38,837 bases of DNA from Chloroflexota bacterium (lineage in GTDB: Bacteria; Chloroflexota; Anaerolineae; UBA2200), in contig JAUWJD010000036.1 in assembly GCA_030607875.1 (NCBI GenBank), positions 1 through 38,837 of the forward strand. The letters run 5' to 3'. Shown in pieces: positions 24,688-31,194 of the stretch. The first letter of the stretch is position 1. Every line of letters begins with the position of its first letter. The translations under genes and the position numbers were made by a program. Below the pieces are notes generated by a model. That model saw nothing but the letters and a program-made list of their open reading frames with translations. It was not told the DNA's origin and did no database searches.

Positions 24688-25307
24688 CCACCCCACGCGC
24701 CGTTGACACCAGGTGGCACAGGCGATCCATTCGCCTGAAGGGGTACGATTACAGCCAGCCTGGCGCGTATTTCGTTACCATTGTTGCCCGAGGGAGGGAA
24801 TGCGTGTTCGGGGACGTGGTAGATGATCACGCCGTGCTGACCGATGCGGGTCGCATTGTTCAGGCGTGCTGGGATGATCTACCCAATCATTATGCGCACG
24901 TGCGGTTGGACGCGTTTGTGGTCATGCCCAATCATATCCACGGGATCATCCTGTTGATCGCACACAATGTAGGGGCAGGTTTGGATACTGTTTCCGCAAA
25001 GCGTGGCTGCTCGGGAATGGAATCGATCCCACTAGATCATCGCTCCGTCAAGAAACCTGCCCCTACACATGGTCGGTCGAAACGACACGCGTTGTCCGAA
25101 ATCGTACGGGGGTTCAAGACGTTTTCGGCACGGCGGATCAATCGGTTGCGACGAACTCCTGGGACGGCTGTATGGCAACGCAACTACTACGAGCACATTG
25201 TGCGTGGCGAGGATGATCTGCGGCGCATCCGCCAGTACATTGCCGACAACGCGCAGCGTTGGCCTCTGGATGCAGAGAACCCCTCCAATGTACGCAAGGG
25301 CCGATGA
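24684..25307 (+). CDS. REP-associated tyrosine transposase (RAYT, Y1/TnpA_REP family)
   Basis: A 207-aa Y1 transposase. The N-terminal RRSIRLKGYDYSQPGAYFVT is the usual RAYT start, the metal-binding HUH-type motif is MPNHIHG (His84, His86), and the catalytic tyrosine is within WQRNYYEH (Tyr168 or Tyr169). RAYTs nick at REP palindromes and are usually single-copy domesticated genes. The ATG overlaps the AbiEi-type stop (ATGA 24684-24687), and there is little ribosome-binding sequence of its own. Residues about 96-128 form an extra segment encoded by DNA bounded by a perfect 15-bp inverted repeat. Confidence 0.9.
   Translation: MTTPRAVDTRWHRRSIRLKGYDYSQPGAYFVTIVARGRECVFGDVVDDHAVLTDAGRIVQACWDDLPNHYAHVRLDAFVVMPNHIHGIILLIAHNVGAGLDTVSAKRGCSGMESIPLDHRSVKKPAPTHGRSKRHALSEIVRGFKTFSARRINRLRRTPGTAVWQRNYYEHIVRGEDDLRRIRQYIADNAQRWPLDAENPSNVRKGR
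24968..25067. repeat. REP-like inverted repeat embedded in the RAYT gene
   Basis: TGTAGGGGCAGGTTT (24968-24982) and AAACCTGCCCCTACA (25053-25067) are exact reverse complements around a 70-bp centre. The GTAGGGGCAGG core resembles intergenic palindromes associated with such transposases (general knowledge). The insertion keeps the reading frame. Confidence 0.85.
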
Positions 25308-25409
25308 TGTCTCTGTGGAAGCGCAGTCGAGAGACTGGCAATGTGCGGAGCAAGTATGGGCAGAAGCAGCGATGCGCGCTCCATGCCCAGGAACAGGATC
25401 CGGAGAAGG

Positions 25410-25979
25410 ATGAAACCCAATTCTCTACCCAAGAACCGCATGGCGGAAGCCGAGGTGAGCCTGCGCCTGGCCTTTTACTTGCTCGCGCTGCCAAACAGCG
25501 ACGGCGTAGCGAAAGTCGCCATTGATGGCGCGCAAGTCAAGGTGGGCAAACGTCAGGTCTTCCCCATTGTGGACTTTCTCCGCGACATGGGCTGGGAGCA
25601 GGCGGAGCAGATAGGCAGCAGGGACTGGCAGGGGCGGTACGTCAAGGGTGGGCAGACGCTCATCATCCACTCGAGGCCGGGAGTAGGGGATGTGGTTGTC
25701 GGAGTTGGGAAGAAGCAGATCCGTGCCGAGTGCAAGGGCGGACCCCTGATCAAGAAACCAGGAAGCCGCGAGTACCGCAAGCTCCGGGAGGCGCTGGGGC
25801 AGGTGATTACCGTAGACCACGTCGATCCGGAAGACGTTCTGATGGTTGCCATACCGAGAACCGCCGCGTTCTCCAGCCTCGCGCGCAGATGGCGATTCGC
25901 CCCGCTTGTGGCGGGCGCAGGGATCCAGATTGTGCTCGTCGGCCGGGATGGGACGGTGGAAGGGTTGGAGCTGAGATGA
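25410..25979 (+). CDS. Putative PD-(D/E)XK-fold nuclease-like protein
   Basis: A 189-aa protein without a family I can name. After an N-terminal helical part shared with the truncated copy, residues 84-112 give a beta-strand pattern with Asp94 in GVGDVVV, then Glu107-x-Lys109 in IRAECKGG. That is the D...ExK arrangement of PD-(D/E)XK nucleases. A helix with ALGQVI (about 128-133) follows, as in several members. ATG 25410 is preceded by GGAG (25402-25405). The fold assignment is inference from the motif spacing. Confidence 0.7.
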   Translation: MKPNSLPKNRMAEAEVSLRLAFYLLALPNSDGVAKVAIDGAQVKVGKRQVFPIVDFLRDMGWEQAEQIGSRDWQGRYVKGGQTLIIHSRPGVGDVVVGVGKKQIRAECKGGPLIKKPGSREYRKLREALGQVITVDHVDPEDVLMVAIPRTAAFSSLARRWRFAPLVAGAGIQIVLVGRDGTVEGLELR

Positions 25980-26283
25980 CGCGCCAGGCGCGCAGATCCT
26001 GGAACCCTTGGGGGCGGTGATCAAAGTGGCCCCTGGGCGCAGCCGCGGGGAACTGGTGAACAGCGGGTGGGTGCTATCCAGGCTCAGGCTACGAAACCGT
26101 TCATACTCTGAACACAGGCAACGCAATTCTACCAGAACTTGACACTGATGCAAGCCCAATTGCGCCTGGCTCCTACCCACTTTCGTAGCAGAGGGGCGCA
26201 GAGTTAACTGCCAAAGCGGATCCAGCCGGATTGCCATTCCAGTTCATTCCTGTTCGGCTTTCTTGCCCGTCTGGGGCGCCCAA
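25980..26283. other. Intergenic region without a recognised gene
   Basis: About 300 bp after the PD-(D/E)XK-like gene. A short GCGC-rich hairpin (GCGCCAGGCGCGC, about 25981-25993) follows the stop. One forward frame reads ILEPLGAVIKVAPGRSRGEL but has no start and soon degenerates. Nothing else is supported. Confidence 0.6.
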
Positions 26284-26507
26284 TAGCCGCCGAGTGTGAC
26301 GGGTTTGGCGCCTGTGACGGGTTGTGACAGGTTTCCCAGGATTTTTGAACTGTACCGGCCTATAAGGGGAGTTTCCTAGCAAACCCGTCACAACTTGTCA
26401 CCTGTCACAGTGTTGCCGAGTGTGACGGGTCTGCTGCCTGTGAAAGCTTTTCCAGCTTCCTGCAACTGCACAGGCCTATAGGGAGAGTGTGCTGGAAAAC
26501 CCTTCAC
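26284..26507. repeat. Imperfect direct repeat with an array of TGTGACGGGT sites
   Basis: Two related blocks of about 100 bp (26284-26392 and 26412-26507) share GCCGAGTGTGACGGGT, GGCCTATA.GG and A.AACCC. TGTGACGGGT or a one-base variant occurs forward at 26295, 26313, 26323 and 26421, and inverted at 26383-26392 and about 26400-26409. The arrangement resembles an iteron or operator array. Confidence 0.75.
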
Positions 26508-26539
26508 CCTTCACAGTGCGGAGCGGGCCTACAACAGGT

Positions 26540-26776
26540 GCCGGGACAGGCGTGGCCCGCCGCATCGAGCAGGCCGAGGCTGTCCTGGATGACCTGGCCG
26601 CGTCTGAGAAGCGGCTGCTGGCTGTCATTCAGAGCCAGGTGGAGTGCGAGGTTCCCGGTTGGGCAGAAGGGCCCTTCCGGGGCGGCGTCTATGACCCCGT
26701 CCTGGACGACGGGGTAAAGGTCAACATCACCCCGCTGCAGGAGGCGGGGCTGCTGCGGTATAGGAAGGTAGTGTAA
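26540..26776 (+). pseudogene. C-terminal remnant of a DNA adenine methylase (PglX/type IIG-like)
   Basis: The frame ending at TAA 26774-26776 reads a helical RIEQAEAVLDDLAASEKRLL segment, then VYDPVLDDGVKVNITPLQ and AGLLRYRKVV. This ending resembles the C-termini of large Eco57I/PglX-type methylase proteins (recognised from memory). The frame can be opened at GTG 26489, but that reads into the repeat array, and the catalytic part is absent. It ends 3 bp before the Fic gene, as though an operon had been truncated. Confidence 0.45.
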
Positions 26777-26779
26777 TCC

Positions 26780-27862
26780 ATGTTCAGTCCTAACTTCCAG
26801 CGTACTGATTTTCTCATTGAGATGATCGGCCGCATCGAGGCGGCACGAGCGGTGGTGCTGCGTGCGCCGATTGCAGCCCATTGGGAATCCCAACTTCGCC
26901 ACGAGGCCCTGATCCGCAGTGCCCACCACTCGACCAGCATTGAGGGCAACCCCCTGTCGCTGGATGAGGTCACTGACTTGTTGGAGGGGCGCGAGGTGCC
27001 TGCCCATCCGCGCGAGAAGCGCGAGGTTCTCAACTATGTCGAGGTGCTGGACTATATTGACCGCGAATACCAAAGCCGCCCCGACAAGCCCGTCACTGAG
27101 GACACCATCTCCCAGTTGCACCGCCTTGTCGTGGGGGGCATCCTGCCGGCGCACGAGGCCGGGCATTACCGCCAGGTGCCGGTGGTGGTCGGTATCCCGG
27201 CTACTGGCGAGATCCGCTTCCGCCCGCCCGACTGGGACGAGGTGCCGGGCCTGATGGCTGACCTGGTGGGCTGGCTCAACAGCCCTCAAGCTAACGCGCT
27301 GATGCCTGTCCTACAAGCCGGTATCGCCCACTACGAGTGCGTCCGCACCCATCCCTTTGTGGATGGCAACGGGCGCACGGCGCGTGCTCTGGCCACGCTG
27401 GTCGTCTACAAGCGCGGCTTTGACACAAAGCGGTTCTTCGCACTGGAAGAGTATTACAGCGTAGATCGTCCATCTTATTATGAGGCGTTGATGACGGCAG
27501 ATCAGAGCGGTGATCTGACCGAGTGGCTGGAGTACTTTGCGCAAGGCATCGCGGTGGAGATGGTGCGCCTGGAGCAGCGTATCACTGCCCTGGGGCAAAT
27601 CGTACAGCAGGCGACAGGCACGCAGGTCGCTGCATTGGGCTTGAACACCCGCCAGATTCGAGCCTTGGAATTCTTGTTGCAAGAGCCACGTCTGACGACA
27701 GCACTATACAGTCAGTGGAACCATGTGTCGCGCGCTACAGCCCAGCGTGACCTGGCCGACCTGCTTGCCAGAGGCCTGCTGCAACAACAGGGACGCGGGC
27801 GGGGTATTTATTATGTCCTGGCCAGGCCGGATGAGGCGCAAACCTCGTCCGATGAGGCGTAA
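26780..27862 (+). CDS. Fic-domain protein with C-terminal winged helix
   Basis: A 360-aa class II Fic protein. The N-terminal inhibitory helix STSIEGNP (51-58; S/T-xxx-E-G) precedes the Fic core, whose active site HPFVDGNGRTAR (191-202) is complete. A C-terminal winged-helix region follows (about 295-350: YSQWNHVSRATAQRDLADLL). Fic enzymes usually transfer AMP from ATP to target proteins, and the inhibitory glutamate restrains this. AGGAAGG (about 26762-26768) precedes ATG 26780. It follows a methylase remnant at the edge of the defence island. Confidence 0.93.
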   Translation: MFSPNFQRTDFLIEMIGRIEAARAVVLRAPIAAHWESQLRHEALIRSAHHSTSIEGNPLSLDEVTDLLEGREVPAHPREKREVLNYVEVLDYIDREYQSRPDKPVTEDTISQLHRLVVGGILPAHEAGHYRQVPVVVGIPATGEIRFRPPDWDEVPGLMADLVGWLNSPQANALMPVLQAGIAHYECVRTHPFVDGNGRTARALATLVVYKRGFDTKRFFALEEYYSVDRPSYYEALMTADQSGDLTEWLEYFAQGIAVEMVRLEQRITALGQIVQQATGTQVAALGLNTRQIRALEFLLQEPRLTTALYSQWNHVSRATAQRDLADLLARGLLQQQGRGRGIYYVLARPDEAQTSSDEA

Positions 27863-27882
27863 AATGAGGCGAAAAGTGCCAG

Positions 27883-28026
27883 GTGTGTCTGGCGCTGGAG
27901 ATAGAGGCTACCTTGCTTATCCAAGCTCTGACCGATCTAGATGCACAGTCCGCGGTGCAGGTAGAGGCCGCCAAAGTGGCTGATGTGGCGGCCTCACACT
28001 TACGCCAGCAAGCCACTCATCTCTAG
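27883..28026 (+). CDS. Possible 47-aa Ala-rich ORF
   Basis: The frame from GTG 27883 reads CLALEIEATLLIQALTDLDA followed by an alanine-rich helix ending QQATHL. It looks protein-like but lacks a good ribosome-binding site, follows the Fic gene by 20 bp, and overlaps the 3' end of the minus-strand gene at 28000 by 27 bp. It may be a remnant. No family recognised. Confidence 0.25.
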   Translation: MCLALEIEATLLIQALTDLDAQSAVQVEAAKVADVAASHLRQQATHL

Positions 28027-28347
28027 CACGCGCTGGCTCCATCGCTGGGCCTCGCCGATCATCTGGGCGCGCCACGCCTGGTCAGGGAACCTCTGGGGCA
28101 ACCGCATCCGCCAGTGGGCCAGGTGGCGCTGCAGTTCCAATAGTGTCACCTGGCTTTCCAGGTCAGACTCCGGAGCGCACCACTCGATAAAGTGCGCGGC
28201 CTCTCGCATCCAGTCTGCTACAGGCGCGAGGTTGGCCGGATGCTGTGAGAACGAGGCGATGCGGGCCAGGTCGGCGGCCAGTCCGCCCAGACGCACCGGC
28301 AGGGGATCGCGCACATAACGGGCCTGAATGGCTGAGAGATCTTTCAT
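28000..28347 (-). CDS. Hypothetical protein (115 aa), partner of a truncated gene
   Basis: A 115-aa helical protein beginning MKDLSAIQARYVRDPLPVRL, containing LGGLAADLARIASFS and a Trp-rich C-terminal half. Its ATG overlaps the stop of the upstream minus-strand ORF (ATGA at 28344-28347), so it was the second gene of a coupled pair. Proteins of this look recur beside small two-gene modules in Chloroflexota (recollection), but I cannot name the family. Confidence 0.7.
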   Translation of the reverse strand: MKDLSAIQARYVRDPLPVRLGGLAADLARIASFSQHPANLAPVADWMREAAHFIEWCAPESDLESQVTLLELQRHLAHWRMRLPQRFPDQAWRAQMIGEAQRWSQRVLEMSGLLA

Positions 28348-28513
28348 TCTGGCATCACTCCTTCCAGCAGCCGGCGCACAATGGTTTCTACCCGCTCGCG
28401 AATTGCAGGATCCAGAATGGTCATACTGGGGTTGTTCTGGCGGGGGCGGATGTTGATCAGCGCCTCGAATTGTACCTCCTGGCTAAAGGGCAGCCAATCG
28501 GCACCCCAGATAT
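28344..28513 (-). pseudogene. 3' fragment of a gene interrupted by the dispersed repeat
   Basis: The minus-strand frame reads IWGADWLPFSQEVQFEALIN, then IRPRQNNPSMTILDPAIRER, ending GVMPE with a stop overlapping the next ATG. It has no start of its own. Going upstream it enters repeat copy 2 at 28514 and meets a stop within it. The gene's 5' part is therefore missing, most simply through insertion or recombination at the element. Confidence 0.6.
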
Positions 28514-28720
28514 GGTACGGTATCTCTGGCTCAGGAAATTAGTCCCGAGAGCAGATGAGTATGTAGCATAGTCCTTTATGGGCGTCACGGACGGGGACAA
28601 GCCCCTATGCTACATAAGACGGGGACAAGCCCCTATGCTACATAAGAGAGCGCACTGATACAGCAATCGAGCCATGTCGGTACTGATGCGGCAATTCCTG
28701 AGCCAAGGACACACTACCCC
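28514..28720. repeat. Dispersed repeat element, copy 2
   Basis: It matches 9435-9650 over its length with scattered substitutions. The left hairpin arm TATGTAGCATAG is at 28560-28571. The right arm is present twice because a 28-bp unit (28590-28617, beginning GACGGGGACAAGCCCC) is exactly duplicated at 28618-28645. It sits at the broken end of the truncated gene 28344-28513. Confidence 0.8.
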
Positions 28721-28912
28721 AACTCTTGTCTTCTCTCTCCACACGTGGTGTGGCAGCCCCCGGAGTTTAGCGTTTGCTAAAGCCTGTGCCCAGTTGCATA
28801 ATGGCACTGAACATGGTGCATTGCCTCCGAGCCCCTTCTTGCTGCTGGCGCTTGGCATTGCTCGCTTTCAGCGCACGCGTCTGATATTGGAATAGCCGAT
28901 CTGTTGAGCGCC

Positions 28913-29344
28913 TCAGCCTGACTGCGCGAGTTTCTTCTTCAGGTAGGCATAGAGCGCGTCGTACATCGGGAATTCTAGCTGCAGAGCTTCATGGTCATCG
29001 TGGCACAGCAGGCGGAATCCTGTGGCCAGCGCCTCTAAGCCGGCTGACTCTGGGGTCTTGGCCATGTCCTTTCGCACATCGGCGCCGTGAACGATTTCAG
29101 CCAGGGCCAGCAGCGCTGGGTCGGTGAGGCCATACCTGGCGATGATGGCTTCGAAGCTGCATTTGCCCTCATGATGCCCCAGTTCTACCCCCTTCATGTC
29201 AAACGGGGTGCCGTCCTTGATGGTGGCTGGGTCGGTGTCGCGAGGCACGAATTCGAAAACGGCATTCTGGTCCACAAAGCGCCGGATCAACCACGGACAC
29301 GCCACCCGGTCCACATGTACGCATTCACGCGTTACCCACTTCAT
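28913..29344 (-). CDS. ChrB C-terminal domain protein
   Basis: A 143-aa protein covering only the ChrB C-terminal domain: VTRECVHVDRVACPWLIRRF at the start, the middle VELGHHEGKCSFEAI, and IVHGADV. ChrB proteins are associated with chromate resistance and regulate or support the ChrA exporter. His, Cys and Asp residues in these segments may bind metal (inference). A GAGGAGAG ribosome-binding site precedes the ATG. It is 48 bp downstream of an MFS transporter gene on the same strand, which probably replaces ChrA as partner. Confidence 0.85.
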   Translation of the reverse strand: MKWVTRECVHVDRVACPWLIRRFVDQNAVFEFVPRDTDPATIKDGTPFDMKGVELGHHEGKCSFEAIIARYGLTDPALLALAEIVHGADVRKDMAKTPESAGLEALATGFRLLCHDDHEALQLEFPMYDALYAYLKKKLAQSG

Positions 29345-29392
29345 GTTGCTCTCTCCTCTCTTGTAATCTCTGTCACAGGCTTGACATGCACA

Positions 29393-30574
29393 TCAATGGC
29401 GTCTTGATGCCACAGAGAATATCAACGCTGTTGCCAGGAGCATGGCGCCCACGCCAGCGAAAGCTGTGGAATAGCCCAAGGCACCGACAAGCAGGCCGCC
29501 CAACATAGGCCCGGCGGAATGGCCTACGTCCATGATGCTAGAGAGTACGCCCGTCGCTGCACCATAGGCGTTCTGCTGCGCCAGGTCGGTCACCAGTGCG
29601 GCAGTAGCGGCGGTCACGGCTGCCATCCCGAGTCCGAACAGTCCAACACCTGGGGTGAGCAGCAGGTAGCTCTCCGCCGTAGAGACCAACATCAGGCCAA
29701 CTGCTCCCAGGATCAGCCCACTCACGATCAGCGTACGCCGCCCCAAACGGTCTGTCAAACGGCCCATGATTGGTTTGGTCAGTGCCGTGACCAATACTTG
29801 CAGCGTAAAAAGAGGCCCAATCTGCCAGGCTTTCCAGCCGCCAGTGGCCAATTGCAGCGGAAGGTACACCTCCAGGAAGCCGAAGGCAAAGTACTGTGCG
29901 GCTTCGACAAAGCTGGTCATCAGTATGCCGCGGTGCTTGAGTACGTAACTCGCTTGCTGCCGAAGGCGTCTCCAGGCACCTTTCAGAGTCGGTGCAGTGG
30001 CAGTTGCTCTGCTTTGTCGAGGCAAAGGCAGGTGAGTGGCCAGCAGCAAGGCCAACACGCCGGCCACACCGCAGCCCAGATAGACCCAGCGAAAGTCCTG
30101 CCCAAAAATCAGCAGCCCACCGATAGTGGGGGCCAGGAAACGCCCCACCATCGTCGCCGACGAGTACCAGGCCATGCTCTCACCGCGTTTGGACTCGAAG
30201 GTGTCGGCTACTGCTGCTAATGCGACTGGCCCAAGAATGGCAGTGGCCAGGCCGTGGTAGATGCGTACGGCCACAAGCTGCCAGGGTCTAAACACAAGCA
30301 GGTACAGGAATGGCGCGCTGGCAAAGACAAAGACACTGGCGAGAAGCACCCGTTTGCGACCATACAGGTCGGAGAGGATGCCTGCAGGCAGGCTGACGAT
30401 GATGCCCACAACGGTGGAAGCTGCAGCGATGAAACCGACGGTGTGGTCCGGCACGCCCAGGCTGCGAATGAACAGGGGCAGGACGGGATTCTTGGCCATC
30501 GTAGTGCTAAAGATGGCCAGGCCGCCGAGCAAGCACAGCAACACGAACGGCGAGAACCGTGCCAGTGGTTTCAT
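29393..30574 (-). CDS. Major facilitator superfamily transporter
   Basis: A 393-aa membrane protein with about 12 hydrophobic segments. The loop 2-3 signature GILSDLYGRKRVL and its second-half counterpart GRLTDRLGRRTL are clear, along with a long central cytoplasmic loop (PRQSRATATAPTLKGAWRRL). It is probably a drug- or metal-type exporter; the substrate cannot be read from sequence. The start is taken as ATG 30574 with GAGAG upstream. An in-frame ATG at 30625 would add 17 residues. It forms an operon with the ChrB-domain gene. Confidence 0.87.
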   Translation of the reverse strand: MKPLARFSPFVLLCLLGGLAIFSTTMAKNPVLPLFIRSLGVPDHTVGFIAAASTVVGIIVSLPAGILSDLYGRKRVLLASVFVFASAPFLYLLVFRPWQLVAVRIYHGLATAILGPVALAAVADTFESKRGESMAWYSSATMVGRFLAPTIGGLLIFGQDFRWVYLGCGVAGVLALLLATHLPLPRQSRATATAPTLKGAWRRLRQQASYVLKHRGILMTSFVEAAQYFAFGFLEVYLPLQLATGGWKAWQIGPLFTLQVLVTALTKPIMGRLTDRLGRRTLIVSGLILGAVGLMLVSTAESYLLLTPGVGLFGLGMAAVTAATAALVTDLAQQNAYGAATGVLSSIMDVGHSAGPMLGGLLVGALGYSTAFAGVGAMLLATALIFSVASRRH

Positions 30575-30764
30575 ATTGGGCTCTCGAAGCTCACGAAGCA
30601 ATGCCGGACGACGGTGATCGCTCATGGCAGCCGCAGCATGGGCAATTGTGCAAAGTCGTCCGGCGTGAGGTTGTCCATATTTCCTTCCTGCGAAGGCGGG
30701 TATTGGGCCAAGAGCTCTTCCTGTGGGGGGCAGCGAGGCAGTTTTGGCTGCGCTGTGCAGATGG

Positions 30765-30794
30765 ATTATACTGAAGAATCTGAACATTACCCAA
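30765..30794 (-). promoter_or_regulatory. Possible promoter of the MFS-ChrB operon
   Basis: On the minus strand, TTGGGT (30789-30794) and TATAAT (30765-30770) are 18 bp apart. The leader to the MFS start would be about 180 nt, which is long. On the plus strand the same place gives TTGGCT-17-TATACT (30744-30772), so direction is uncertain. Confidence 0.35.
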
Positions 30795-31078
30795 ACCCTG
30801 TGATAGTGTATCCTTCACTCGGGAAATTGGGGGAGAGCCTGTCGGAGAGCGCTGACGGATTGGTTGCTTGCGTGGATCACAGTCCACGCCCTGCACTGGA
30901 GCACGGACAATGGTCAGCTTGGAGCGCTGCCGTAGGGATCGGGCTTTGCTTGGACAGTGGTCTGCGCTGGATAGCTGCAGCGGCGGACTGTGGTCCGCCT
31001 GGAGCGAGTGTATGTCGACCTTCGGGGACGCTGGTCTGATCGGCCCAAGCCCTGTTCAGAGCCGACAGCTAGGCGCTG
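30795..31078. other. Intergenic region with short palindromes
   Basis: No gene is seen. It contains GCGTGGA/TCCACGC (30870-30876/30883-30889) and GGCGGAC/GTCCGCC (30982-30988/30993-30999), each a 7-bp perfect stem with a short loop and similar core GGAC-TGTG-GTCC-like sequences. Confidence 0.6.
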
Positions 31079-31079
31079 C

Positions 31080-31116
31080 GCTATTTCCTGAATGAAAGAT
31101 ACACTACTAACCCTGT
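31080..31116. repeat. Fragment of the dispersed repeat (third occurrence)
   Basis: ATTTCCTGAATGAAAGATAC followed by ACTAC and CCCTGTC nearly repeats the 3' end of copy 1 (9621-9652, ATTTCCTGAACGAAAGATAC). Only this end of the element is present. Confidence 0.6.
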
Positions 31117-31194
31117 CTTGGATTGGTGAGCAACCACAGGCAGTGAGAGGTGTTTCTAAGAGTGTAGATTCGAACATTGGAGGTAGAGAGCACG

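Noticed and set aside
25980..26140. Coding-like forward frame after the PD-(D/E)XK-like gene
   Set aside because: No start, only about 20 plausible residues before it becomes Arg/Ser-rich, and no family recognised.
30254..31039. 261-aa plus-strand frame opposite the MFS gene
   Set aside because: Antisense shadow of the transporter that runs into non-coding DNA.
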